From: Streptomyces pactum
Lineage (GTDB): Bacteria > Actinomycetota > Actinomycetes > Streptomycetales > Streptomycetaceae
DNA length: 64,000 nucleotides
NCBI RefSeq assembly: GCF_016031615.1
Contig: NZ_JACYXC010000001.1
Location: 4,774,001-4,838,000 of the forward strand
Direction: 5' to 3'
The stretch's first letter is position 1. Every line of letters starts with the position of its first letter. The notes under the pieces were generated by a model. The model ran no database searches and was not told where the DNA came from. It was given only the letters and a program-made list of their open reading frames with translations. This document shows positions 49,532 to 57,925 of the stretch, piece by piece. Made by a program: the position numbers and the translations under genes.

Positions 49532-51322
49532 GTGACTACCACCGCATCGACCAGCCATCATCTGTCGCCCGCCTTCCCCGGCAGGGCCCCCTGGGGTACC
49601 GCGAACAAGCTGCGCGCCTGGCAGCAGGGCGCGATGGAGAAGTACATCCAGACCCAGCCCCGCGACTTCCTCGCGGTGGCCACCCCCGGCGCCGGTAAGA
49701 CCACGTTCGCCCTCACCCTCGCCTCCTGGCTGCTGCACCACCACGTGGTCCAGCAGGTCACCGTGGTGGCGCCGACCGAGCACCTGAAGAAGCAGTGGGC
49801 GGAGGCGGCGGCCCGGGTGGGCATCAAGCTGGACCCCGAGTACAGCGCCGGCCCGCTGGGCCGCGACTACCACGGGGTCGCCGTCACCTACGCCGGTGTC
49901 GGCGTCCGCCCCATGCTCCACCGCAACCGCTGCGAGCAGCGCAAGACGCTGGTCATCCTGGACGAGATCCACCACGCCGGTGACTCCAAGTCCTGGGGCG
50001 AGGCGTGTCTGGAGGCGTTCGAACCGGCCACCCGGCGGCTCGCCCTCACCGGTACGCCGTTCCGCTCCGACACCAACCCGATCCCCTTCGTCACCTACGA
50101 GGAGGGGAACGACGGCATCCGCCGCTCGGCCGCCGACTACACCTACGGTTACGGCAACGCCCTCGCCGACGGTGTCGTCCGCCCGGTGATCTTCATGAGC
50201 TACAGCGGCAACATGCGCTGGCGCACCAAGGCCGGTGACGAGATCGCGGCGCGGCTGGGCGAGCCGATGACCAAGGACGCCATCTCCCAGGCGTGGCGCA
50301 CCGCGCTCGACCCGCGCGGCGACTGGATGCCGAACGTGCTGCGCGCCGCCGACCAGCGGCTCACCGAGGTCCGCAAGTCCATCCCGGACGCCGGCGCGCT
50401 GGTCATCGCCACCGACCAGGACTCCGCCCGGGCGTACGCCAAGCTGCTCCGCGAGATCACCGGCAGCAAGGCCACCGTGGTCCTCTCCGACGACTCCGGC
50501 GCCTCGCAGCGGATCGAGGACTTCAGCCACAACGACGACCGGTGGATGGTCGCGGTCCGCATGGTGTCCGAGGGCGTGGACGTCCCCCGGCTGGCGGTGG
50601 GCGTGTACGCCACCACCATCTCCACCCCGCTGTTCTTCGCCCAGGCCGTGGGCCGCTTCGTACGGTCCCGCCGGCGCGGCGAGACCGCCTCCGTCTTCCT
50701 CCCGACGATCCCCACGCTGCTGGGGTTCGCGGGCGAGATGGAGGCCGAGCGCGACCACGTCCTGGACAAGCCGAAGAAGGACGGCGAGGAGGACCCGTAC
50801 GCCGAGGAGGAGAAGCTCCTCGCCGAGGCGGAGAAGCAGCAGGACGAGGACACCGGTGAGCAGGACATGCTGCCCTTCGAGGCGCTGGAGTCCGACGCGG
50901 TCTTCGACCGGGTGCTCTTCGACGGCGCCGAGTTCGGCATGCAGGCCCACCCCGGCAGCGAGGAGGAGCAGGACTACCTCGGCATCCCCGGGCTCCTCGA
51001 ACCCGACCAGGTGCAGTTGCTGCTCCAGAAGCGGCAGGCCCGGCAGATCGCGCACAGCCGCAGGAAGCCGGACTCCGAGGCCGACCTGCTGGAGCTGCCC
51101 GCCGAGCGGCGCCCGGTGGTCAGCCACAAGGAGCTGATGGAGCTGCGCAAGGAGCTGAACTCCCTGGTGGGCGCGTACGTCCACCAGACCGGCAAGCCGC
51201 ACGGCGTGATCCACACCGAGTTGCGCCGGGCCTGCGGCGGACCCCCCAGCGCCGAGGCCACCCCGGGCCAGATCCGCGAACGGATCAAGAAGGTCCGGGA
51301 GTGGGCCACCCGTATGCGGTGA
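49532..51322 (+). CDS. superfamily 2 DEAD/DEAH-type helicase
   Basis: A 596-residue SF2 helicase. RAWQQGAMEKYIQTQPRDFLAVATPGAGKTTFALTLASWLL holds the Q-region and Walker A (near residue 53), TLVILDEIHHAGD is Walker B (DEIH), ALTGTPFRSD motif III, and VRMVSEGVDVPRLAVGVYAT and FFAQAVGRFVRSRR motifs V and VI. The C-terminal half has an acidic region (DPYAEEEKLLAEAEKQQDEDTGEQ) and a helical end. It is related to XPB/SSL2-like and UvsW-like helicases and well conserved in Streptomyces; its role in DNA repair or RNA handling is not settled. Start GTG 49532 with GGAG 5 bp before. Confidence 0.9.
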   Translation: MTTTASTSHHLSPAFPGRAPWGTANKLRAWQQGAMEKYIQTQPRDFLAVATPGAGKTTFALTLASWLLHHHVVQQVTVVAPTEHLKKQWAEAAARVGIKLDPEYSAGPLGRDYHGVAVTYAGVGVRPMLHRNRCEQRKTLVILDEIHHAGDSKSWGEACLEAFEPATRRLALTGTPFRSDTNPIPFVTYEEGNDGIRRSAADYTYGYGNALADGVVRPVIFMSYSGNMRWRTKAGDEIAARLGEPMTKDAISQAWRTALDPRGDWMPNVLRAADQRLTEVRKSIPDAGALVIATDQDSARAYAKLLREITGSKATVVLSDDSGASQRIEDFSHNDDRWMVAVRMVSEGVDVPRLAVGVYATTISTPLFFAQAVGRFVRSRRRGETASVFLPTIPTLLGFAGEMEAERDHVLDKPKKDGEEDPYAEEEKLLAEAEKQQDEDTGEQDMLPFEALESDAVFDRVLFDGAEFGMQAHPGSEEEQDYLGIPGLLEPDQVQLLLQKRQARQIAHSRRKPDSEADLLELPAERRPVVSHKELMELRKELNSLVGAYVHQTGKPHGVIHTELRRACGGPPSAEATPGQIRERIKKVREWATRMR

Positions 51323-52192
51323 GGGCGCGGCCGGGCCGGGAGCCCGGCGCGGCTCGGTGCGCCCGGCGGTTCCGGGGCCCGATGCTTCGGCCGGCCCGAT
51401 GCTCCGGCCGGTCCGGCGGTCCGGGTTCCGGTCGGGCCGGCGGTCCGGGCGGCCGCGCCGGTTCCGGCCGGCCCGGGGCCGCGGGCGGGTGGTCCCGGGG
51501 ACTCGCGCTCCGGGCCGGGCCGGCCGCGGTCCGTCCCCCTCGGCCTCCGGCGTCCGGCCCGCCGCCCCGCACCTCCGGCCCGCGGTCTCCGGGGCCCGGT
51601 GCCCTGGCTTCCCCCGGACGTCCGCGCGACCGGCGCCGGACCCGGGTGCCGGGCGCCGGCCGGCTCTCCGTCGGCCGGTCCAAGCGTCGGGTCCCCGTCG
51701 TCGGCCCCCCGCCGGCCCCCCGCCGGCTCTCCGTCCGCCGATCCATCGGCCGGGTCCCCGTCGCCGCCCGGCAGCCGGGTTTCCCTCGCCGGCCGACCGT
51801 CATTCGGTACGTCCCGTCCCGGATGGCGGCCAACCCGCCGCGGACCGGGGCGCGGACGTAACCCGGTGGCTCGGGGTCCGCAAGTCGTTTCACCGCTCTT
51901 CATCAAGCTGCCATGAACGGCGGCATCCAGGTGCCCCGAAACGGGGCGATCCCCCGCGTACCGGGCGGTCCCCGCTGACACCCGGTGTCACCTCCGCTCG
52001 GATTCTGGACGAACCCTTCCGCTGAGCGGACCGGCTCGCTAGGTTGCCGCTACGCACACGCCCCGTGGCAGCGCCGCCGCGGAGCGCAGCCGGTGCGTTC
52101 ACCCGCGACCGGCGGCCTCTTCCGCGCGCCGTCGCCGGGACCGAGACGCATCCGCGTGAAGGAGCCGTCACCCACACCGAGGAGGGGGCGTC
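51323..52192. other. 870-bp spacer before the IclR gene
   Basis: No gene is supported. Degenerate CCGGCCGGTCCGG units fill 51360-51500, and CCGGCTCTCCGTC is repeated near 51658 and 51723. Closer to the IclR gene, two dyads stand out: TGACAC-CCG-GTGTCA (51976-51990) and CCGCT-G-AGCGG (52019-52029). The first is a plausible autoregulatory site. GAGGAGGGGG at 52179-52188 is the ribosome site. Confidence 0.6.
51976..51990. promoter_or_regulatory. dyad TGACACCCGGTGTCA upstream of the IclR gene
   Basis: Arms TGACAC and GTGTCA are exact inverted copies around CCG. The site is 203 bp before the IclR start. IclR proteins bind short palindromes and often control their own gene; that link is inference. 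Confidence 0.45.
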
Positions 52193-52825
52193 GTGACCGC
52201 GGAGACCTCCCAGACGCTCGACCGAGGGCTGCGCGTCCTCAAGCTGCTGGCCGACACCGACCACGGGCTGACCGTCACCGAGCTGTCCAACAAGCTCGGC
52301 GTCAACCGCACCGTGGTGTACCGCCTGCTGGCCACGCTGGAACAGCACGCGCTGGTCCGCCGGGACATCGGCGGACGTGCCCGGGTCGGGCTCGGGGTAC
52401 TGCAACTGGGCCGTCAGGTCCATCCGTTGGTGCGGGAGGCGGCGCTCCCCGCGCTGCGCTCGCTCGCCGAGGACATCGGGGCGACCGCACACCTGACCCT
52501 GGTGGACGGCACCGAGGCCCTCGCGGTCGCGGTCGTCGAGCCCACCTGGACCGACTACCACGTGGCCTACCGGGCCGGATTCCGCCACCCGCTGGACCGG
52601 GGAGCCGCGGGCCGGGCGATTCTCGCCGCCCGTTCCGGCAGCGCCGACTACATCCTCACCCACGGCGAGCTGGAGGCCGGGGCGAGCGGCGCCGCCGCCC
52701 CGCTGCTCGGGGTCACCGGGATAGAGGGCAGCGTCGGCGTGGTGATGCTCTCCGACTCGGTGCCGGAGCGGGTGGGGCCCCGGGTGCTGGACGCGGCCCG
52801 CGAGGTCGCGGACGCCCTGCGCTGA
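52193..52825 (+). CDS. IclR-family transcriptional regulator
   Basis: A 210-residue protein. Residues 1-60 form the winged helix (SQTLDRGLRVLKLLADTDHGLTVTELSNKLGVNRTVVYRLLATLEQHALVRR). The IclR effector domain follows (LPALRSLAEDIGATAHLTLVDGTEALAVAVVEP, and RHPLDRGAAGRAILAA). It is shorter than typical IclR proteins of about 250, because the effector domain is trimmed at its C-terminus. GTG 52193 with GAGGAGGGGG 4 bp before. No obvious target besides itself; the next co-directional gene is the S16 peptidase 319 bp on. Confidence 0.9.
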   Translation: MTAETSQTLDRGLRVLKLLADTDHGLTVTELSNKLGVNRTVVYRLLATLEQHALVRRDIGGRARVGLGVLQLGRQVHPLVREAALPALRSLAEDIGATAHLTLVDGTEALAVAVVEPTWTDYHVAYRAGFRHPLDRGAAGRAILAARSGSADYILTHGELEAGASGAAAPLLGVTGIEGSVGVVMLSDSVPERVGPRVLDAAREVADALR

Positions 52826-53144
52826 CGGACCGGACGCGCCGCACCCGGCCGGACGGGGGTGCGCCGGACGGCGCCCGTGCGGTGCCCGGCGGGCCTGCGG
52901 TCACGGGCGGCGAGCGGGCGGGCGTCGGCCGGGCGTGCTGTGCCGGCCGGGGGCCGTGCGTGTGCCGGCCCGGTGTCCGGTGCCGTACCGGTGCCCGCGG
53001 GCCGGTCCGGTCCGCGGCGGCCGGGCCCCGGCCGCCGGACCGCCCCCGCCACGGGTGGCGGACGGTGGACGGGCGGCCGGTGCCCCGCGACGGCGGCACC
53101 ACCCGGCGGCGCCGGGTGGTGCCGGAGTGAACTAGATTCCTCCC
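52826..53144. other. 319-bp spacer
   Basis: No gene is supported. The spacer is G/C-rich. CACCACCCGGCGGCGCCGGGTGGTG (within 53098-53122) forms a hairpin with 11-bp arms CACCACCCGGC / GCCGGGTGGTG, which may end the IclR transcript or act as a site ahead of the peptidase gene. Confidence 0.6.
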
Positions 53145-53945
53145 ATGCCCGCCGAATTCCGCGTCTCCCGCCGCGCCTGGACCCTCGCGGTCTGCGGCGT
53201 GATCGTCGCCGCGCTGCTCGCGGTCGCCGCGCTCGTCCCGCTGCCGTTCTCGATCGCCGTGCCGGGCGGCACGGTCAACGTGCTCGGGAACGACCGGGGC
53301 AAGCCGGTGATCTCCATCTCCGGGACCGCCACCCGGAAGACCACCGGCCAGCTGCGGATGACCACCATCGTGGCGACCGGGCCGGACGCCACGATCCGGC
53401 TGGGCGACGTCCTCGACGGCTGGTTCGACGAGGAGCGGGCCGTGCTGCCGCGCGACTCGGTCTACCCGGTCGGCGACAGCGTCGAGGAGATCGAGCGGCA
53501 CAACCTCGCGGACATGCGCGAGTCCCAGGACGACGCGACCGCCGCCGCCCTGCGCTACCTCAACCGGTCGGACGACGACATCGACGTCCGGCTGCGGCTG
53601 GCCCACGTGGGCGGCCCCAGTGCCGGACTGCTGTTCTCCCTCGGGATCATCAACAAGCTCGACGGCGACGGCCGCGGCGGCGACCTCACCGGCGGCCGGA
53701 CGATCGCCGGCACCGGCACCATCGCGCCGGACGGCACCGTCGGCCCGGTCGGCGGGGTGGAGCTGAAGACCCTGGCCGCCCGGCGGGACGGCGCCACCGT
53801 CTTCCTGGTGCCGAAGGACGAGTGCTCGGAGGCGAAGGCCAACCGTCCCGAGGGCCTGAAACTGGTACCGGTCACCGAGCTGAAGGACGCGGTGTCCTCC
53901 CTGCGGGCGCTGTCCACCGGCAAGGGCGAGGTCCCCAGCTGCTGA
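53145..53945 (+). CDS. membrane-anchored Lon-like (S16) serine peptidase
   Basis: A 266-residue protein with one N-terminal membrane anchor (RAWTLAVCGVIVAALLAVAALVPLPFSIAVPG); the rest faces outward. The C-terminal half is a Lon proteolytic domain: HVGGPSAGLLFSLGIINKLDG has the catalytic Ser, and GTIAPDGTVGPVGGVELKTLAARRDGATVFLVP the catalytic Lys. There is no ATPase and no clear PDZ domain; the middle (RLGDVLDGWFDEERAVLPRDSVYPVGDSVEEIERHN) is a short spacer. It resembles YlbL-type secreted proteases with the PDZ domain lost. In Bacillus YlbL degrades a cell-division inhibitor after DNA damage; the role here is unknown. Confidence 0.9.
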   Translation: MPAEFRVSRRAWTLAVCGVIVAALLAVAALVPLPFSIAVPGGTVNVLGNDRGKPVISISGTATRKTTGQLRMTTIVATGPDATIRLGDVLDGWFDEERAVLPRDSVYPVGDSVEEIERHNLADMRESQDDATAAALRYLNRSDDDIDVRLRLAHVGGPSAGLLFSLGIINKLDGDGRGGDLTGGRTIAGTGTIAPDGTVGPVGGVELKTLAARRDGATVFLVPKDECSEAKANRPEGLKLVPVTELKDAVSSLRALSTGKGEVPSC

Positions 53946-54072
53946 GCCGGCCGGCCCGTCCGGGTCCGGTGTCCCGGCCGGCCCCGGACGGGCAACGCCG
54001 TACCACCCGCTGCCGCCCGGCCGTGCCGAAACCTTCCGCCCCGGCCCGCCCCCGGCCCCACCCGCCCGGCCG

Positions 54073-54597
54073 TCAGCGCCGGCCGGGCCCGGCCTCCTCC
54101 GGACTGCCCTCCGGCGAGGGCGCCGCCGGGCCCTGGGCCGCCGCCTGCCGCACCAGCGGGATGATCCGCAGCGGCACCGGGTTCTCCATCACGATCGCGG
54201 TGGAGGCGCGCATGATCCCCTCGAACCCCACCACCAGGTCGATCACCCGTTGCAGGTCCGCGTTGGAGCGGGCCACCAGCCGGCACAGCATGTCCCCGTG
54301 GCCGGTGATGGTGTGCAGCTCCAGCACCTCCGGGACGGTGGTCAGGTGCGCCCGGACGTCCGAGCCCTGGCCCTGCTTGATCTCCAGGGTGGCGAACGCG
54401 GTGACCGGGTAGCCGAGGGCCGCCGGGTCCACGTCCGGGCCGAAGCCCCGGACCACCCCCTTGGCCTGGAGACGGTCCAGCCGGGCCTGCGCGGTTCCCC
54501 GGGCCACCCCGAGGCGGCGGGACGCCTCCAGCACGCCGATGCGGGGTTCCTCCGCGAGCAGTTCGATCAGCCGTCCGTCCAGTCGGTCGATTCCCAT
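54073..54597 (-). CDS. Lrp/AsnC-family regulator, probable hpd regulator
   Basis: A 174-residue Lrp/AsnC protein. MGIDRLDGRLIELLAEEPRIGVLEASRRLGVARGTAQARLDRLQAKGVV is the N-terminal HTH, and GPDVDPAALGYPVTAFATLEIKQG with VLELHTITGHGDMLCRLVARSNADLQRVID the RAM ligand-binding domain. A Pro/Glu/Gly tail of about 25 residues follows. ATG 54597 with GGAAGGGG 5 bp upstream is preferred over an upstream start at 54654. It is divergent from hpd, the key enzyme of tyrosine catabolism, and the aromatic amino acids are likely effectors. Confidence 0.92.
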   Translation of the reverse strand: MGIDRLDGRLIELLAEEPRIGVLEASRRLGVARGTAQARLDRLQAKGVVRGFGPDVDPAALGYPVTAFATLEIKQGQGSDVRAHLTTVPEVLELHTITGHGDMLCRLVARSNADLQRVIDLVVGFEGIMRASTAIVMENPVPLRIIPLVRQAAAQGPAAPSPEGSPEEAGPGRR

Positions 54598-54733
54598 GGG
54601 TATCCCCTTCCACCGCCACTGATGCTGGTCATCCTGTACAGAACGTCCGACCAAACGCCGGTAACACTAGGCAGAATGTGCAGTGAAATCCACAACTATT
54701 GCGCACCTTGCGGAACAGCGGGAACCTGCGGCC
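54598..54733. promoter_or_regulatory. AT-richer divergent promoter region of lrp-type gene and hpd
   Basis: The 136-bp region contains GTCCGACCAAACGCCGGTAA, AATGTGCAGTGAAATCCACA and ACTATTGCGCACC. GTGC at 54677 and GCAC at 54702 sit in a weak dyad. The region is clearly richer in A/T than its neighbours and probably holds both promoters and an Lrp-type binding array. No exact consensus was found. Confidence 0.5.
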
Positions 54734-55879
54734 ATGACTGAGACCATCGATCAGGCCCCCCACACCGCCCGGCAGGCCGACCCCTTCCCGGTGAAGGGTA
54801 TGGACGCGGTCGTCTTCGCCGTCGGCAACGCCAAGCAGGCCGCCCACTACTACTCCACGGCCTTCGGCATGAAGCTGGTCGCGTACTCCGGACCGGAGAA
54901 CGGCAGCCGTGAGACGGCCAGCTACGTCCTCGTCTCGGGCAACGCCCGGTTCGTGTTCACCTCCGTCATCAAGGCCACCACCGACCGCGGACGCTTCCTG
55001 GAGGAGCACGTCGCCGCGCACGGTGACGGCGTCGTCGACCTGGCCATCGAGGTGCCGGACGCGCGGGCCGCGTACGCCTACGCGGTCGAGCACGGCGCCA
55101 CCGGCCTGGAGGAGCCGTACGAGGTCAAGGACGAGCACGGCACCGTGGTCCTCGCCGCCATCGCCACCTACGGCAAGACCCGGCACACCCTGGTGGAGCG
55201 CAGCGGCTACGACGGCCCCTACCTGCCCGGCTTCGTGGCCGCCGCCCCCATCGTCGCGCCGCCGGAGAAGCGTTTCTTCCAGGCCATCGACCACTGCGTG
55301 GGCAACGTCGAGCTCGGCAAGATGGACGAGTGGGTCGGCTTCTACAACAAGGTCATGGGCTTCACCAACATGAAGGAGTTCGTGGGCGACGACATCGCCA
55401 CCGAGTACTCCGCGCTCATGTCCAAGGTGGTCGCCGACGGCACCCGGAAGGTGAAGTTCCCGCTCAACGAGCCGGCCATCGCCAAGAAGAAGTCGCAGAT
55501 CGACGAGTACCTGGAGTTCTACGGCGGCCCCGGCGTCCAGCACATCGCGCTGGCCACCAACGACATCGTCGCCACCGTGCGGGCGATGCGCGCGGCCGGT
55601 GTGCAGTTCCTGGACACCCCCGACTCGTATTACGACACCCTCGGCGAGTGGGTCGGTGAGACCCGGGTGCCGATCGACACCCTCCGCGAGCTGAAGATCC
55701 TCGCCGACCGCGACGAGGACGGCTACCTGCTGCAGATCTTCACCAAGCCGGTGCAGGACCGGCCGACGGTCTTCTTCGAGATGATCGAGCGGCACGGCTC
55801 GATGGGCTTCGGCAAGGGCAACTTCAAGGCGCTCTTCGAGGCGATCGAGCGCGAGCAGGAGAAGCGCGGCAACCTCTGA
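54734..55879 (+). CDS. hpd: 4-hydroxyphenylpyruvate dioxygenase
   Basis: A 381-residue non-haem Fe(II) enzyme that converts 4-hydroxyphenylpyruvate to homogentisate in tyrosine degradation. The N-terminal half (GMDAVVFAVGNAKQAAHYYSTAFGMKLVAY) is the inactive VOC repeat. The C-terminal half carries the metal ligands: IDHCVGNVELG (His), GVQHIALATNDI (His) and FFEMIERHG (Glu). GFGKGNFKALFEAIEREQ is the C-terminal lid helix. Length and all ligands fit the family, so it should be active. ATG 54734. No homogentisate pathway genes follow directly; the next gene is a flavoprotein 443 bp on. Divergent from an Lrp/AsnC gene. Confidence 0.97.
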   Translation: MTETIDQAPHTARQADPFPVKGMDAVVFAVGNAKQAAHYYSTAFGMKLVAYSGPENGSRETASYVLVSGNARFVFTSVIKATTDRGRFLEEHVAAHGDGVVDLAIEVPDARAAYAYAVEHGATGLEEPYEVKDEHGTVVLAAIATYGKTRHTLVERSGYDGPYLPGFVAAAPIVAPPEKRFFQAIDHCVGNVELGKMDEWVGFYNKVMGFTNMKEFVGDDIATEYSALMSKVVADGTRKVKFPLNEPAIAKKKSQIDEYLEFYGGPGVQHIALATNDIVATVRAMRAAGVQFLDTPDSYYDTLGEWVGETRVPIDTLRELKILADRDEDGYLLQIFTKPVQDRPTVFFEMIERHGSMGFGKGNFKALFEAIEREQEKRGNL

Positions 55880-56027
55880 CCGCCCGCCTCCGGCGGCCCG
55901 TCACCGACCGGAGGCGCGTCCACCGGCCGGTGGCCGGCACCGACCGGCAGCCCGGCGCCGACCGGCGGCCCGCCCACCGACCGGCAGCCCGTCCGGGCCC
56001 GGCACCCGCGCACCGCGCGGCGTGCCG

Positions 56028-56112
56028 GGCCCGCGGCGTGTCCCGGCCCGCGGCGTGTCCCGGCCCGCGGCGTGTCCCGGCCCGCGGCGTGTCCCGGCCC
56101 GCGGCGTGCCGG
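56028..56112. repeat. 17-bp tandem repeat, four exact copies and one degenerate
   Basis: GGCCCGCGGCGTGTCCC is repeated at 56028, 56045, 56062 and 56079, and a changed fifth copy follows at 56096. It lies in the 443-bp spacer between hpd and the flavoprotein gene. There are no spacers between units. Each unit contains CCGCGG. The number of copies is likely to vary. The rest of the spacer (55880-56027 and 56113-56322) has no supported gene. Confidence 0.95.
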
Positions 56113-56322
56113 GCCCGCCCGGACCGCGGACCGGACCACCGGCCGGAGCGGCGGCCGGGACGGGCCAGACGGGACGCCGCGCCTGCGCGCCGGGACGCCG
56201 TGCCTCCGGACCCCGGCCGGGCCGGCTCCCCCGGGGGCGCGGTGTGCCGGGTGGCGTACCGGCCCGGCGTGCCTCCCGTCGCCGGCCTTCCCCGCCGGTC
56301 CCGGGGGTGCGAGGCTGGTCCC

Positions 56323-57690
56323 ATGGCCGACCTGATCGCATCGCTCCGCGCCGGTCTCCCCGCCGGGGCCGTCCTCACCGATCCCGACGTCACCGTCTCC
56401 TACGCCCGGGACATGGCGAGTTTCTGCGCGGCCGGCCGGCCCGCCGCCGTGGTGCTGCCGCGCACCGTCGAACAGGTCCAGCACGTCATGCGGACCGCGA
56501 CCGAGCTGCGCGTCCCGGTGGTCCCGCAGGGCGCGCGCACCGGGCTGTCCGGCGCCGCCAACGCCTCCGACGGCTGCATCGTGCTGTCGCTGGTGAAGAT
56601 GGACCGGGTGCTGGAGATCAACGCGGTGGACCGGATCGCGGTGGTGGAGCCGGGCGTCGTCAACGCCACGCTCTCCCGGGCGGTGCTGGAGCAGGGCCTG
56701 TACTACCCGCCGGACCCGTCCAGCTGGGAGCAGTGCACCATCGGCGGCAACATCGGCACCGCCTCCGGGGGGCTGTGCTGCGTGAAGTACGGCGTCACCG
56801 CGGAGTACGTCCTGGGGCTGGACGTGGTGCTCGCCGACGGACGGCTGCTGAGCACCGGCCGCCGGACCGCCAAGGGGGTCGCCGGTTACGACCTCACCCG
56901 GCTCTTCGTCGGTTCCGAGGGCAGCCTCGGCGTGGTGGTGAAGGCCGTGCTGGCGCTGCGGCCCGCACCCCCCGAACAGCTGGTGCTCGCCGCCGAGTTC
57001 CCGTCCTCGGCCGCCGCCTGCGAGGCGATCTGCCGCATCATGGAGCGCGGCCACGCGCCCGCCCTGCTGGAGCTGATGGACCGCACCTGCGTGCGGGCCG
57101 TCAACGACCTGACCGGGATGGGGCTGCCGGAGTCCACCGAGGCGCTGCTGCTCGCCGCCTTCGACACCCCCGACCCGGCCGCCGACCTGGCCGCCGTGGC
57201 CACCGTGTGCACCGAGGCAGGCGCCACCGAGGTGGTCCCGGCCGACGACGCCGCCGAGTCCGAGATGCTGCTCAAGGCGCGCCGGACGACCCTCACCGCG
57301 CTGGAGGCCCTCTCCTCCGCGACGATGATCGACGACGTGTGCGTACCGCGCTCCCGGCTCGCCGAGATGATCGACGGCACCGCGGCCATCGCCGACAAGT
57401 ACCGGCTGACCATCGGGGTCGTCGCGCACGCCGGGGACGGCAACACCCACCCCACGGTCTGCTTCGACGCCGCCGACCCGGACGAGTCCCGCCGGGCCCG
57501 CGAGTCGTTCGACGAGATCATGGCCCTGGGGCTGGAGCTGGGCGGCACCATCACCGGGGAGCACGGGGTGGGGGTGCTGAAGAAGGAGTGGCTGGCCCGG
57601 GAGCTGGGCCCGGTCGCCCTGGAGCTGCAACGCGGCATCAAGCAGGTCTTCGACCCGCTGGGCCTGCTCAACCCGGGCAAGGTGTTCTGA
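56323..57690 (+). CDS. FAD-linked oxidase (GlcD / D-lactate dehydrogenase type)
   Basis: A 455-residue flavoprotein of the vanillyl-alcohol oxidase family. VPVVPQGARTGLSGAANASDGCIVLSLVKMDRV and SSWEQCTIGGNIGTASGGLCCVKYGVTAEYVLGLDVVLADG form the FAD-binding PCMH domain. The cap domain carries GVVAHAGDGNTHPTVCFD and EHGVGVLKKEWLARELGP, the residues that bind a 2-hydroxy acid. The family oxidises glycolate, D-lactate or D-2-hydroxyglutarate to the keto acid. No GlcE/GlcF partners are near, so a single-gene D-lactate or D-2-hydroxy acid dehydrogenase is more likely. ATG 56323. A long hairpin at 57801 lies after it. Confidence 0.92.
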   Translation: MADLIASLRAGLPAGAVLTDPDVTVSYARDMASFCAAGRPAAVVLPRTVEQVQHVMRTATELRVPVVPQGARTGLSGAANASDGCIVLSLVKMDRVLEINAVDRIAVVEPGVVNATLSRAVLEQGLYYPPDPSSWEQCTIGGNIGTASGGLCCVKYGVTAEYVLGLDVVLADGRLLSTGRRTAKGVAGYDLTRLFVGSEGSLGVVVKAVLALRPAPPEQLVLAAEFPSSAAACEAICRIMERGHAPALLELMDRTCVRAVNDLTGMGLPESTEALLLAAFDTPDPAADLAAVATVCTEAGATEVVPADDAAESEMLLKARRTTLTALEALSSATMIDDVCVPRSRLAEMIDGTAAIADKYRLTIGVVAHAGDGNTHPTVCFDAADPDESRRARESFDEIMALGLELGGTITGEHGVGVLKKEWLARELGPVALELQRGIKQVFDPLGLLNPGKVF

Positions 57691-57800
57691 CACCACCGGC
57701 CGGCCCGCGTACGGCCCGAACGCTCCGGACCGTGCGACCGGACCGGGTCCGGCGGCACCCCGGCCCGGACCACCCCCGTGCGACTCCCGACCCGTACGGC

Positions 57801-57840
57801 CCCCGCCCCCGGCACCGGAGGTCCGGTGCCGGGGGCGGGG
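57801..57840. terminator. perfect 19-bp hairpin between convergent genes
   Basis: CCCCGCCCCCGGCACCGGA (57801-57819) pairs exactly with TCCGGTGCCGGGGGCGGGG (57822-57840) around a 2-nt loop. It lies between the flavoprotein gene (ends 57690) and the carboxypeptidase gene (ends 57926) and probably ends both transcripts. Confidence 0.8.
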
Positions 57841-57925
57841 ATGCGCCGGGGCGGGGCGGGCGCCGGCCGGGAGGTACCGGTCCGGGCGCCCGCCGGCGGG
57901 CGTCAGCCGTCAGCCGTCGGGCCGG

